Shown here in pieces: positions 1 through 9,378 of a stretch of 64,000 nucleotides of DNA. Both the position numbers and the translations under genes were made by a program. Each line of letters opens with the position of its first letter. Positions within the stretch are counted from its first letter, which is position 1. Source of the stretch: Peptoclostridium acidaminophilum DSM 3953 (GTDB lineage Bacteria > Bacillota > Clostridia > Peptostreptococcales > Peptostreptococcaceae); the NCBI RefSeq assembly GCF_000597865.1, contig NZ_CP007452.1:999183-1063182 (forward strand), written 5' to 3'. The notes under the pieces were generated by a model. It saw nothing but the letters and a program-made list of their open reading frames with translations, had not been told where the DNA came from and did not search any database.

Positions 1-35
1 AAGGCACCAGGGTGGATTTTTTCTCTTTTGAATAA
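1..35 (+). CDS. C-terminal tail of a sensor histidine kinase (partial)
   Basis: Only the last ten codons lie in the window, in frame 3, ending with TAA at 33-35. They read GTRVDFFSFE, which resembles the final strand of a histidine kinase ATPase domain (a G-x-G-T-x-V-x-F pattern). The gene ends 12 nt before the regulator that follows, the usual kinase-regulator arrangement. The identification rests on ten residues plus position, so it is tentative. Confidence 0.4.
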   Translation, partial: GTRVDFFSFE

Positions 36-46
36 GGAGGTAGACT

Positions 47-703
47 ATGAAGGAAAACATTAATGTCATGATTGTAGATGACCATGCCCTTATGAGAGAG
101 GGTATTGCAAGAATACTAGAGCTCGAAGAGAATATTAGCGTAGAGGATACGGCTTCTGACGGAAACGAAGCAATTTCAAAATTCAAGAAGGGTTCATTCG
201 ATGTAATACTTTTGGATATAAACATGCCCAACATGAACGGTATTGAGACACTCAGGAAGCTGCGGGACATGGATTCCTCGGTGAAAATCATAATGCTCAC
301 AGTATATGATGCAAGAGAATATCTTATAGAAACGCTTAATCTGGGCGCCAACGGATATATGCTTAAAGACGCTGATTCAGCAAGCCTTGTTTCAGCCATA
401 GTGAACGTGTACAACGGGGGCACATATATACATCCAAGCCTTGCAGGAGAACTCCTTAAGGAAATCAACAAGAAAAAAGACAAGAGCAGCATGAAAAATG
501 GCATAGAGAGCCTCACCAAGAGGGAGTATGAGGTGCTGCTTCTCATAGCTGAAGGACTGAGCAACAAGGATATTTCAGAAAAGCTGGTAATCAGCGAAAA
601 GACTGTAAAGAACCATGTATCCAGCATACTTAGAAAGCTTGATTTGACAGACAGAACTCAGGCTGCAATATATGCATACAGACACAATGTCAAAAAATTC
701 TAA
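47..703 (+). CDS. NarL/DegU-family response regulator
   Basis: A 218-residue two-component DNA-binding response regulator. The receiver domain (about residues 5-120) has the acidic pair D11-D12, the phospho-acceptor D57 in LLDINMP, and the conserved T and K of the switch region (MLTVYD, MLKDAD). A LuxR-type helix-turn-helix occupies about 150-210 (LTKREYEVL, then SNKDISEKL and SEKTVKNHVSSIL). The start is supported by AAGGAGG 7 nt upstream. A probable kinase tail lies just upstream, so the two are likely cotranscribed. Overall architecture and length match DegU, ComA and NarL types; the regulon cannot be read from the sequence. Confidence 0.93.
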   Translation: MKENINVMIVDDHALMREGIARILELEENISVEDTASDGNEAISKFKKGSFDVILLDINMPNMNGIETLRKLRDMDSSVKIIMLTVYDAREYLIETLNLGANGYMLKDADSASLVSAIVNVYNGGTYIHPSLAGELLKEINKKKDKSSMKNGIESLTKREYEVLLLIAEGLSNKDISEKLVISEKTVKNHVSSILRKLDLTDRTQAAIYAYRHNVKKF

Positions 704-728
704 AGGACGTCCAAAGGACGTCCCTTTC
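702..728 (+). terminator. Hairpin of two GGACGTCC palindromes after the response regulator
   Basis: Two copies of the 8-bp palindrome GGACGTCC are separated by three A residues, flanked by AAA on the left and CTTT on the right. They can pair as one stem (one bulged C) between convergent genes. The T tail is short, so terminator strength is uncertain. Confidence 0.45.
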
Positions 729-749
729 ACTATTACATATGGAACTATA

Positions 750-1247
750 TTAGAATGGGGCAAAGCTTTGGTCGAACCAGTTTTGCTCCATTGCTTTTTT
801 GTATTCCTCGTAGAAGGCTTCTCTGTGCTGGATTTCCCAGCTTTCAAGGTTGGCGAGCAGTTTCTTGGCCCTGGGGTTTGTAACGCTTTTGGAGGCGCTG
901 TGATAAAACTGGGCGAAGTCATTTTCAATAAGATATGCCATACGCAGTATCGTAATATCAGATATATCATACTCTAGATTGACGCTCTGGGCTTCTATGT
1001 CTGTATAGAGTTTTTCTGCGCACGGTTCACATAAATCCAAGTCCAATTCTTCCCAGTCTCCTGTTTCGAGGAGAGTTTTATGATACTGCTCCAGCAGCTT
1101 GTAGTGTTTTTCTTCAACTCCAGCAAGGTTTTCAAATATTGCTTTGACTCTGGGATTTTTCACCTTGCCCATGTTTGAGATATAAAATTCCTGTCCCTTC
1201 TGTTCCATTTCCATGGCAAACTTAAGTATATCAAGCGTCTTTTTCAT
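750..1247 (-). CDS. Rubrerythrin/ferritin-like diiron protein
   Basis: A 165-residue four-helix-bundle protein of the rubrerythrin/ferritin-like family. Iron-ligand type motifs are visible: E in KFAMEMEQKGQEFY, EEKH in LAGVEEKHYKLLEQ, E in AYLIENDFAQFYH, and EIQH in ESWEIQHREAFYEEY. The helices match the erythrin bundle, but there is no C-terminal rubredoxin domain. Such short proteins usually handle peroxide or iron in anaerobes; the activity here is inferred. The frame is open further upstream, but the start at 1247 has AAGGAGG at ideal spacing. It is monocistronic, convergent with the response regulator and downstream of PBP1A. Confidence 0.8.
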   Translation of the reverse strand: MKKTLDILKFAMEMEQKGQEFYISNMGKVKNPRVKAIFENLAGVEEKHYKLLEQYHKTLLETGDWEELDLDLCEPCAEKLYTDIEAQSVNLEYDISDITILRMAYLIENDFAQFYHSASKSVTNPRAKKLLANLESWEIQHREAFYEEYKKAMEQNWFDQSFAPF

Positions 1248-1387
1248 TGCAATTCCTCCTTGTGGTATTGTTTTTTCTGGATTTTTGATATAAACCTCTT
1301 GTATTTTTGTTACCCACAAAGAATGCTTTGAAACTTAATCGAAAATTCTAAAAATTGCCGCGCTATCTGCTAAGGAAGAATAAGGAA

Positions 1388-1420
1388 ATAAAAAAGGCTA
1401 TTGAAAAATCAATAGCCTTC
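1388..1420 (-). terminator. Rho-independent terminator of the PBP1A gene
   Basis: On the minus strand a perfect 10-bp stem AAGGCTATTG / CAATAGCCTT with a six-base loop is followed by a T run. The TGA stop of the PBP1A gene (1409-1411) lies inside this hairpin, so the last codons form its left arm. Confidence 0.85.
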
Positions 1421-3868
1421 TGGCACTGGAGAATTGTTTTGAGGCGGCTTGCTGTTGCCATTTCCATGTCCATTGCCGTTATTATTGTTGTTGTCATTGC
1501 CCAGCCATTCTTCAACCTGATCTTCCCACTCGGCTTCGTCAGGAGACGGTTCAGCAGTGATGCCGTCAGATGGCTGTTCCTCCACAGGTTCTGCAGGGGC
1601 GGTGTAATGGCTAAGACTGCAGTAACTCTTTGGTTCTGTGCCGCTGGCAAAAACCTCCGATTTGACATGGCCGCTGCAACTTGAAGCAGCAAGCTTGCCT
1701 GAAACAGTACATATGCTTACTTTTACAATTCCGTCAGGCTGATCAAACTGCTTTGATGGAAGCCCGCTGTGAACCTGTGACATAATCTTGCTCCAGAGCA
1801 TCGCAGACATCTTGCTGCCTGTAGAAAGCTCCCGCGGCAGGTCGGAGCCTATCCATGTGGCGCCCACATAATAAGGAGTGTAGCCCACAAACCATGCGTC
1901 ATAGTTGTTTGAAGTAGTACCGGTTTTACCTGCTACAGGCATGTTTGAAAGCTTTGCCCTTGAGCCTGTTCCGTCCTCGACTACAGACTTCATGAGGTCC
2001 TGAAGTATGAAAGCCACCTGGGCAGAGACTATCTTCTTTGTCTTAGGCTTGTTATCAAGCAGCACATCTCCCTGGGCTGTTTCAGCTCTTGTAAAGAATA
2101 TGGGTTCGTTATAAACGCCCTTGTTGGCAATTGCGGCATAAGCTGCGGTAAGTTCAAGATTTGTAACTCCCTTGCTCATACCCCCGATTGAAAGCGAGTA
2201 GTTCTCGTCGTTTACAGATGGATTTTCGCTGCTTTTTACTATCGTAGATATTCCCAGTCTTTCGAGGTAGGATATCATTGTCTTTATAGACTTGTCATTG
2301 CTTGTAGAGAGCATTTCGGCAAGCTTGACTGTTCCCACGTTTGATGAGCGTGTAAGCAGAGCTCTCATTGTGGAAGGGCCGCCGTATTTTCTGTCGTAGT
2401 TTCTAGGCCATAGATTGCCGTTGCTGTCATAGTGAGGAGAATCGTCTACTATTGTCGCTGCGTTCATGCCCTTGTCCAGTGCAGGCAGATATGCTGCAAG
2501 AGGCTTGATGGCAGAGCCAGGCTGCCTTGGATTTACGGCCCTGTTGAATATTTTTGTGCCGCCTATCATCCTGCCGCCTACAAGCGCTCTAACCTCTCCG
2601 TTTTTAGGATCCATTATAACCATTGAGGCCTGAGGCTGCACGGTTCCCGAACTGTCCTTGAAGGAGCCGGGGAAGTTTGCGGCATTTTCAAATTCCTTTT
2701 CAACTATCTTTTGCATGTTCATGTCCATTGTTGAATATATCCTGAGTCCACCCTTGTAGAGAGTGTCTCTGGCCTCGTCTTCAGAAAAGCCCTTCTCTGT
2801 TATGAGCTCCTGGAGGACTTGCTTTTTGACAAGGTCTCCGAAATAAGAAGATATTCCTGAAGCGCTCTTGGAGCCGATTTTTATCTCTATAGGATGGCTC
2901 TTGGCCTCGTCATACTGCTCCTGGCTTATAAATCCGAGCTCGAGCATCTTACCAAGCACAGTAAGCTGTCTTTCCACAGAAGCAGGGTTAAGTACAGCTT
3001 TTCTTACAACTATATCGCCTTTTCTTAGCTGGTCATACTGGAACTTGTCTATGAGTCCCTTGCTCAGCATTTGCGAAAAGAGAGCAGCTTCGTCAGCGGT
3101 GATTGCTTCAGCCTTAGTTGAATTTGGGTAGAATATAAGCTGGATATTATCCAGGCTTTCTCCGGCTGCAATTTTTTCTGTAGTGAAAGGGGAATACCTT
3201 GAAGGATTTTTTGTAATCCCTGCTATTATTGCGCATTCCGCTACGTTCAGTTCAGATACATCCTTTGAAAAATATGTCTGAGCCGCAGCCTGTGCTCCCG
3301 TGGCGCCTCTTCCGAGATATATGGTGTTCAGGTACATCTCGAGTATCTGGTCCTTTGTCAGGTAGCGCTCAAGCTCCAGCGCGTAGTACATATCCTTGAT
3401 TTTTCTAGTGTATGTCTTTTCGTGAGTCAGGTAGATGTTTTTCGCCAGCTGCTGGGTGATTGTACTTGCCCCCTGAGCCTTGCTCATTGTCTTGAGGTCG
3501 TAAACCACTGCGCCTATTATTCTTTTGGGGTCTACTCCGTGGTGCTTGTAGAAACGCTCATCCTCAATGGCAATAAATGCGTTTTGAAGATCCTTTGGAA
3601 TAGTGTCGATAGACACAACGCTTCTGAAGCTTTCGCTGTGGACCTTTTCAATAAGATTTCCATCCTTGTCATATATGAACGAGCTGTCATCGAGCATGTT
3701 CTGTATATTTGAAGGATCGATTGGCGATGTGTTCTTAAGCACTGCAAAAACGATTCCCGCCGCTGATACACTCAGCAGTAAAAATAATACAATAAACGTT
3801 GAAAATATTGATTTTGCACCAAATTTTCTTTTTTTCTTAACTTTTTTATTGGAATTATCGGTAGACAT
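1409..3868 (-). CDS. Class A penicillin-binding protein 1A (bifunctional)
   Basis: An 819-residue bifunctional peptidoglycan glycosyltransferase/transpeptidase. A lysine-rich cytoplasmic tail is followed by one membrane anchor (about 20-43). The GT51 domain carries the catalytic glutamate motif EDERFYKHHGVD (E102) and ASTITQQLAKN. The transpeptidase domain shows SAIK (active serine about 452), SSN (about 507) and KTGTTSNNYDAW (about 645). The C-terminus is a low-complexity acidic then Asn/Gly-rich tail typical of Firmicute PBP1 proteins. AAGGAGGG supports the start. It forms wall glycan and peptide crosslinks outside the membrane. The gene is divergent from hflX and ends in its own terminator. 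Confidence 0.95.
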   Translation of the reverse strand: MSTDNSNKKVKKKRKFGAKSIFSTFIVLFLLLSVSAAGIVFAVLKNTSPIDPSNIQNMLDDSSFIYDKDGNLIEKVHSESFRSVVSIDTIPKDLQNAFIAIEDERFYKHHGVDPKRIIGAVVYDLKTMSKAQGASTITQQLAKNIYLTHEKTYTRKIKDMYYALELERYLTKDQILEMYLNTIYLGRGATGAQAAAQTYFSKDVSELNVAECAIIAGITKNPSRYSPFTTEKIAAGESLDNIQLIFYPNSTKAEAITADEAALFSQMLSKGLIDKFQYDQLRKGDIVVRKAVLNPASVERQLTVLGKMLELGFISQEQYDEAKSHPIEIKIGSKSASGISSYFGDLVKKQVLQELITEKGFSEDEARDTLYKGGLRIYSTMDMNMQKIVEKEFENAANFPGSFKDSSGTVQPQASMVIMDPKNGEVRALVGGRMIGGTKIFNRAVNPRQPGSAIKPLAAYLPALDKGMNAATIVDDSPHYDSNGNLWPRNYDRKYGGPSTMRALLTRSSNVGTVKLAEMLSTSNDKSIKTMISYLERLGISTIVKSSENPSVNDENYSLSIGGMSKGVTNLELTAAYAAIANKGVYNEPIFFTRAETAQGDVLLDNKPKTKKIVSAQVAFILQDLMKSVVEDGTGSRAKLSNMPVAGKTGTTSNNYDAWFVGYTPYYVGATWIGSDLPRELSTGSKMSAMLWSKIMSQVHSGLPSKQFDQPDGIVKVSICTVSGKLAASSCSGHVKSEVFASGTEPKSYCSLSHYTAPAEPVEEQPSDGITAEPSPDEAEWEDQVEEWLGNDNNNNNGNGHGNGNSKPPQNNSPVPEGY

Positions 3869-4032
3869 TTAATCCCTCCTTAACAGATATATTATATCAT
3901 ACAAAGTTTTTACAGTATCCTATTAATTATCAAAAAACCGGCATTGAAAAAAATGAACAATCGGCGTCTTGAGTGTTAAAAACATGCAGCATAGTGTATA
4001 ATTGTATTAGTGAAAAGGAAGGGGTGGCTGGG

Positions 4033-5313
4033 ATGGAAGAAAAAAAGGAAAAGATACTGATTGTTGGTCTCAACATCACTGATATAAAGAAAAAGAGCCA
4101 GTTTGAAATGGAGGCCTCCATGGACGAGCTCGAGGAGCTTGTAGAGGCGGCCGGAGGCGAAGTGGTAGCAAGGCTTACCCAAAACAGGCCTTCAAGAGAC
4201 GCGGCCTACTATATAGGAACAGGAAAAGCCGAGGAGGTCAGGGATTACGTTGAAAAATTAGAAGCTGACATGGTCGTTTTCAACGATGAGCTCTCAGGAG
4301 TACAAATCAGGAACCTTGAGGATGCAGTAGGCGTGACGGTGCTGGATCGGACTGCCCTCATACTCGACATATTCGCACAAAGAGCTCTTTCGAGGGAAGG
4401 AAAGATGCAGGTTGAGCTGGCACAGCTCAAATACAGAAGATCGAGGCTCATAGGGCTTGGCAAGCAGCTTTCAAGAACAGGCGGCGGAATAGGTACAAGA
4501 GGTCCTGGCGAGAAGAAGCTTGAAACAGACAGAAGGCATATAGAAGGCAGGATCAACGACATAAAAAAGGAGCTTGCCGATGTCAGGAGAAACAGAGAGG
4601 TGCAAAGAGGCCAGAGGATGAAGGCCAACGTGCCTATAGTGGCGCTGGTGGGCTACACAAATGCAGGCAAGTCATCGTTGCTTAACAGTCTGATAAAAAC
4701 GCACAGGGAATACAGCGCAGAAAAGGAAGTGTTTTCAAAGGACATGCTCTTTGCGACACTCGATGTAACACTTAGAAAGGCTGTGCTTCCAAGCGGTAAG
4801 GAATTTCTGGTAACCGACACGGTAGGATTTGTAAGCAACCTTCCCCACGACCTCGTGGAGGCGTTCAAGGCGACTCTTGAGGAAGTCAAATATGCAGACC
4901 TTATAGTTCACGTGGTGGACGCCTCAAATGAAAATTACGACATGCAGATGGACACAACGCTGGACATACTAAAGCAGCTGGATTCGCTCGACAAAGACAT
5001 AATAACTGTGTTCAACAAAATGGACAAGATGGGATTTGAAGCGGACTATCCAAAGCAGGAGGACATGGTATTCATATCCTGCAAGACAGGGTACAACATG
5101 GATTTGCTTGTCGACATGATTGAAAAGAAGCTCCTGAAGAGCTTCACTAAGGCTAAGCTGCTCATTCCCTTTGAAAGAGGGGATATATTCAACTCGATAC
5201 AGAAAAAAAGCCAGGTTGAGCATTTCGAATATGTTGAAAATGGCATAAGCGTGACAGCCCTGCTCTCGGATGAGGATTACAACAGATACAGGGAATTCGT
5301 GCTTGAGCAATAA
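4033..5313 (+). CDS. hflX: GTPase HflX
   Basis: A 426-residue GTPase of the HflX family, which binds 50S ribosomal subunits and splits or rescues stalled ribosomes. The N-terminal domain (about 1-180) ends in the glycine-rich SRTGGGIGTRGPGE linker typical of HflX. The G domain shows GYTNAGKSS (G1), DTVGFV (G3) and NKMD (G4). The frame is open 20 codons upstream, but the ATG at 4033 follows GGAAGGGGTGG and matches the family start. It is monocistronic with a strong terminator directly after the stop. Confidence 0.95.
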   Translation: MEEKKEKILIVGLNITDIKKKSQFEMEASMDELEELVEAAGGEVVARLTQNRPSRDAAYYIGTGKAEEVRDYVEKLEADMVVFNDELSGVQIRNLEDAVGVTVLDRTALILDIFAQRALSREGKMQVELAQLKYRRSRLIGLGKQLSRTGGGIGTRGPGEKKLETDRRHIEGRINDIKKELADVRRNREVQRGQRMKANVPIVALVGYTNAGKSSLLNSLIKTHREYSAEKEVFSKDMLFATLDVTLRKAVLPSGKEFLVTDTVGFVSNLPHDLVEAFKATLEEVKYADLIVHVVDASNENYDMQMDTTLDILKQLDSLDKDIITVFNKMDKMGFEADYPKQEDMVFISCKTGYNMDLLVDMIEKKLLKSFTKAKLLIPFERGDIFNSIQKKSQVEHFEYVENGISVTALLSDEDYNRYREFVLEQ

Positions 5314-5314
5314 C

Positions 5315-5369
5315 AAAGGACCCCCGGATGAACACTTTCTTTCTTGTGCTCACTCGGGGGCCTTTTTAT
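5315..5369 (+). terminator. Terminator between hflX and ppsA
   Basis: AAGG and CCCCCG on the left pair with CGGGGG and CCTT on the right, and an inner TGAACAC/GTGCTCA stem extends the hairpin. Five T residues follow. It lies between convergent genes and terminates hflX. Confidence 0.9.
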
Positions 5370-5404
5370 TCAGCCGTCACTTTATTTTTTAATAAGTATT
5401 TTCG

Positions 5405-7768
5405 CTATAGGCTTCTGAGCTTGTTTAAGATTATCCTCTGCTCTGTCGAAGCCACGAGCCTTCTGGTGTACTCGACTGTGTCGGGATTTACACTTATGCT
5501 GTCCATGCCCGCATTCACAAGGAATTCCGTGAATTCGGGATAGAGCGAAGGAGCCTGGCCGCATATCGAAATAGTCTTGCCCTGCCTGTGGGCTGCATCT
5601 ATAAGGATCTGTATTGCGCGCTTGACGTACATTGCGCGCTCCTCGAAGTAGCCCATCCTGCTTAGTATTCCAGAGTCCCTGTCGGCGCCCATTATGAGCT
5701 GTGTCAGATCGTTGCTGCCTATGCTGAAGCCGTCCACAAGCTGGGCGAATTCGTCTGCTGCAAACACGACAGAAGGAACCTCGGCCATAATCCATATCTT
5801 GAACGAGGAGTCCTGTACTAGCCCTTCGGAAGCCATTATCTCTTTTACCTTTTCAACCTCCCATGTGGTTCTGACAAAAGGAAGCATTGCGTAAATGTTT
5901 GTCAGCCCAAATTCTTCCCTGGCTTTTTTCAGCGCTCTGCATTCGAGTCTGAAGCCCTGCTCATATTCAGGTGAGATATATCTTGCCACACCCCTCCAGC
6001 CAATCATTGGATTGTTTTCAACAGGCTCGACCTCGTTTCCGCCCTTTAGGCCCCTGAACTCATTAGTCCTGAAATCGCTGAGCCGTACAACTACAGGCCT
6101 TGGGAATGCTGCTTGCGCAACCGTTGATATGCCCTCGGCTAGCTTGTCTATAAAGAATTCCTCCTGCCCGGTCTTTATAAGATACATTGGGTGAGCGCCT
6201 ATCATGTTGCTGAATATGAACTCAATTCTCATGAGGCCTATCCCGTCAAATGACAGGTTCTTGTACTTGTCCATCATCTCAGGCTCGCCCAGATTCATGT
6301 ATATCTTTGTGCCTGTAACAGGGGACAGTTTCGAGAGCGCATCGTCAATTGAGACAGAAGGAACTGCCGCAGCCTTTTCCGGGGCTCGCTGCTTTGTCTC
6401 AAGCTCGACTCTGCCCTCGTAGACTATGCCGCGGGTAGCATCAACCGTTACCTCCTGGCCGTCGGAGAGAAGCACTGTGGCGTTTTTCGAGCCCACTATA
6501 CATGGTATCCCGAGCTCACGCGAAACAATTGCGGCGTGGCATGTGCGCCCGCCTTCGTCTGTAACTACGGCTGCAGCTATCCTCATGGCGGGCACCATGT
6601 CGGGATTTGTCATGGCTGCTACAAGTATGTCGCCCTGTTTGACTTTTGAGAGCTCGCTCATATCCTTGATTTTAACCACTGCTCCGAAGACTACTCCGGG
6701 CGAGGCGCCAAGACCCTTCACGAGCACATTCAGCTTCTGGGAAACCGGCTTTGCCTCGGGCTTGGAGCTTTTTTCATCCAAGGCTGTAACTGGTCTTGCC
6801 TGGAGTATATAGAGCATCCTTGTGTCGCCGTCAAAGGCCCATTCAATATCCTGCGGAGTACCGTATATGTTTTCTATCTCGATTCCTGATTTTGCAAGCT
6901 CAAGCACCTCGTCGGACGTAAGGCATTCGGCGTTTATCTTGTCATGTCCCAGAGCATCAGAAACGCTCACCTCGACTGTGCCAAGTTTTGATTTATTTCT
7001 TACGACCATAGACAGCTTCTCGGCAATGCGCTTTTCACTAATCACAAGGCTGGACTTGTCTACGATATAGTCGTCCGGAGTCACCGCGCCTGAAACCACG
7101 GACTCGCCGAGTCCCCAGCTCGCGTTTATCATTATCTCATCTGGATTGTGAGTCACAGGGTTTATTGTGAACATTACGCCTGCCTTTTCGCTGTTCACCA
7201 TTTTTTGGACTATTGCGCTGAGCGAAACCTCGAAATGGTCAAAGCCCTTTTGCTCCCTGTAGTATACCGCCCTAGCAGTCCACAGGGATGCCCAGCATTT
7301 TTTAACATGCTCGACTACGTTGCTGCCACCGAATACGTTGAGATATGTGTCCTGTTGCCCGGCAAAAGATGCATCAGGAAGATCCTCGGCAGTGGCAGAG
7401 CTCCTGACGGCTATCTCAGGCTCGCTAATACCTATGCTTGAGCTGAATGCTTCGTAAGCCCTTTCTATTTCGCTGCTTATCACCTGGGGTACGCTGCAAT
7501 CGATTATGAGATCTCTTATTCGGGAGCTTTTTATCTGCAGGTCTGTAGTGTTCTCGAACTGTATGCTGCCTATTATCGCCGCAATATCATCGCTCAAATT
7601 GGACATCATGATGAAATCCTTATATGCCTCAGCTGTCACGCAAAAACCCGGCGGGACAGCTATTTTATGCTGTACAAGCTCCCCGAGATTGGCGCCTTTG
7701 CCGCCAACCAGGGGTATGTCGTTTTTGTCTATTTCGCTGAACCACTTTATATATTTATAATCTAACAT
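5405..7768 (-). CDS. ppsA: Phosphoenolpyruvate synthase (pyruvate, water dikinase)
   Basis: A 787-residue PEP synthase converting pyruvate, ATP and water to PEP, AMP and phosphate. The ATP-grasp domain at the N-terminus starts with LVGGKGANLGEL and includes AVRSSATAEDLP. The mobile phosphohistidine domain has GGRTCHAAIVSRE with the phosphorylated histidine near residue 411. The C-terminal barrel has GSNDLTQL and the ICGQAPS cysteine motif. Length and domain order match PpsA rather than PPDK. AAGGAGGG precedes the ATG. It is a single gene with no pps regulator nearby and would let a fermenter make sugar phosphates from pyruvate. Confidence 0.93.
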   Translation of the reverse strand: MLDYKYIKWFSEIDKNDIPLVGGKGANLGELVQHKIAVPPGFCVTAEAYKDFIMMSNLSDDIAAIIGSIQFENTTDLQIKSSRIRDLIIDCSVPQVISSEIERAYEAFSSSIGISEPEIAVRSSATAEDLPDASFAGQQDTYLNVFGGSNVVEHVKKCWASLWTARAVYYREQKGFDHFEVSLSAIVQKMVNSEKAGVMFTINPVTHNPDEIMINASWGLGESVVSGAVTPDDYIVDKSSLVISEKRIAEKLSMVVRNKSKLGTVEVSVSDALGHDKINAECLTSDEVLELAKSGIEIENIYGTPQDIEWAFDGDTRMLYILQARPVTALDEKSSKPEAKPVSQKLNVLVKGLGASPGVVFGAVVKIKDMSELSKVKQGDILVAAMTNPDMVPAMRIAAAVVTDEGGRTCHAAIVSRELGIPCIVGSKNATVLLSDGQEVTVDATRGIVYEGRVELETKQRAPEKAAAVPSVSIDDALSKLSPVTGTKIYMNLGEPEMMDKYKNLSFDGIGLMRIEFIFSNMIGAHPMYLIKTGQEEFFIDKLAEGISTVAQAAFPRPVVVRLSDFRTNEFRGLKGGNEVEPVENNPMIGWRGVARYISPEYEQGFRLECRALKKAREEFGLTNIYAMLPFVRTTWEVEKVKEIMASEGLVQDSSFKIWIMAEVPSVVFAADEFAQLVDGFSIGSNDLTQLIMGADRDSGILSRMGYFEERAMYVKRAIQILIDAAHRQGKTISICGQAPSLYPEFTEFLVNAGMDSISVNPDTVEYTRRLVASTEQRIILNKLRSL

Positions 7769-7903
7769 AAAAAAACCCTCCTTAAGAAATATTCACAATA
7801 ATAATATTTTTACCCATTCAAACGGCTATTCAGTATAAAATTGGCAAAAAAATAGATGCTTGAGCCTAAAATTAAATATAAACAAAAAAATATTGCTATA
7901 CAG

Positions 7904-7932
7904 TTGACAATAAACTAGACTTCGTATACACT
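7904..7932 (+). promoter_or_regulatory. Promoter of the serine operon leader
   Basis: TTGACA at 7904-7909 and TACACT at 7927-7932 are 17 bp apart, a sigma-A type arrangement. Transcription would begin near 7939, just before the T-box stem I. Confidence 0.7.
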
Positions 7933-7954
7933 TGTTTTTAAATCTAAACGAAAT

Positions 7955-8180
7955 TGCGCTGAAGGGTAGCAGTAGACATGAATCCACTTCCAGAGAGCCG
8001 GCATCAGGTGAAAGCCGGCAGTGAAGAGTGTTGAATCCGACCTGGAGCTTCAAGGGGGTAAGAAACCCTTGACGGACGATTCCCGTTATCAAATCAAGAG
8101 GCCGGCTGCAGCCGGCAAAATAAGGTGGCACCACGTGGATAATCCCCGTCCTTGACTTAGGTCAAGTACGGGGTTTTTTA
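7955..8180 (+). promoter_or_regulatory. T-box leader, probable serine specifier UCC
   Basis: This is the main content of the gene-free stretch 7769-8231. The signature T-box AAGGTGGCACCACG is at 8122-8135. It is followed by a terminator (8144-8180) with stem CCCCGT/CTTGAC against GTCAAG/ACGGGG and six T residues. Stem I runs from about 7961 to 8051 and contains the AGAGAGCCGGC...GCCGGC hairpin. In the 3' side of the specifier loop the sequence GAA-TCC-GACC places UCC (Ser) at 8036-8038 as the likely specifier codon. Uncharged tRNA-Ser would stabilise the antiterminator and allow readthrough into the downstream aminotransferase and serA. Confidence 0.92.
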
Positions 8181-8231
8181 TTTATATCGATAAAACATGA
8201 TTGAATAACTTACTAACTGGAGGGAACAGCC

Positions 8232-9308
8232 ATGAATGAAAAATTACTTATGACGCCTGGGCCGACAAACGTGCCCAAGAGGGTTCTGGATTCCATGAGC
8301 CAGAGCATGATGCACCACAGGACAAGCGAATTTTCATGCATGCTTTCCCAGATGAGCGAGAGGCTCAAATATGTATTCCAGACAAGCAGCGACGTGCTCA
8401 CATTTCCGGCAGCCGGAACAGGCGGATTGGAGGCTGTGATTGTAAACCTCTTTTCGCCCGGTGACAGAGTGCTGTTGGTATCCATTGGAGTATTCGGAGA
8501 CAGGTTCTCAAAGATAGCTCAGGTTTTTGGACTTGACGTTGACAAGCTTGAAGTGCCCTGGGGGATGGGAGCAGATCCGCAGACCATAAAAGAAAGTTTG
8601 AAGGATTCCCACAAGGCCGTTATTGTAACCCACAACGAGACCTCCACTGCGGCCGCCAACGACATCAAAAAAATCGCCGAGATGCTAAGCGGCGAAGACA
8701 AGCTGCTCATAGTGGATGCAGTAAGCTCTCTTGGAGGATTAGAACTGAGGATGGACGAGTGGGGAATAGACGCTGTAGTCACAGCTTCGCAAAAGGCGCT
8801 GATGAGCCCTCCGGGACTTGCGTTCATATCGCTGAGTGAGAGGGCCTGGGAAAAGTCGAAAGAATCAAGGCTGCCAAAATACTACTGGGACTTTGAAAAG
8901 GCAAGAGCTGACCTTAATAAGGCGAAAGCCCAGAATCCGTACACACCTGCAGTATCTCTGATAGCGGCTACGAATGAAGCGCTGGCGATAATACAGGAGG
9001 AAGGCATCGAAAACGCATGGAAAAGACATGAGCTCATGGCAAACAGGATCAGGAGCGGAATAGAAAAAATAGGACTTGGAATATTCACACATAGAGACTA
9101 TCTTTCAAATACGGTGACAGCGGTAGATGTAGGAGAAAAGGCAGAGACAGTAAAAGCCATGATGGAAAATGAGCACGGCATAATAATATCCGGAGGACAG
9201 GGAGTTCTCAAGGGAAGGATAATAAGAATAGGCCACATGGGCTGCATAGATGGCGAAATGGCAGACAGGACACTAAAGGCGCTGGAGGATTGTATGAACA
9301 GGGCATAG
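8232..9308 (+). CDS. Class V aminotransferase (serine/phosphoserine type)
   Basis: A 358-residue PLP-dependent class V aminotransferase of the serine-pyruvate/alanine-glyoxylate family. It opens with the family signature LMTPGPTNVP. AAGTGGLEAV is the phosphate-binding region, the aspartate motif is IVDAVSSLGG, and the PLP lysine is in VVTASQKALMSPPG. Its position right behind a serine T-box and directly before serA suggests it makes phosphoserine from 3-phosphohydroxypyruvate, standing in for SerC. Family membership is clear; the substrate is inferred from context. AACTGGAGGG precedes the ATG. Confidence 0.87.
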   Translation: MNEKLLMTPGPTNVPKRVLDSMSQSMMHHRTSEFSCMLSQMSERLKYVFQTSSDVLTFPAAGTGGLEAVIVNLFSPGDRVLLVSIGVFGDRFSKIAQVFGLDVDKLEVPWGMGADPQTIKESLKDSHKAVIVTHNETSTAAANDIKKIAEMLSGEDKLLIVDAVSSLGGLELRMDEWGIDAVVTASQKALMSPPGLAFISLSERAWEKSKESRLPKYYWDFEKARADLNKAKAQNPYTPAVSLIAATNEALAIIQEEGIENAWKRHELMANRIRSGIEKIGLGIFTHRDYLSNTVTAVDVGEKAETVKAMMENEHGIIISGGQGVLKGRIIRIGHMGCIDGEMADRTLKALEDCMNRA

Positions 9309-9378
9309 CAGGCTTTAAAAAAACACAGGGCAATGCACAATGAACCCGGAATACCAAGTACAAAATGGAGGGATAGAC

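Noticed and set aside
8865-9092. Minus-strand frames inside the aminotransferase and similar frames inside carB, ppsA and PBP1A
   Set aside because: They are shadows of strongly coding genes and carry no motifs or ribosome sites.
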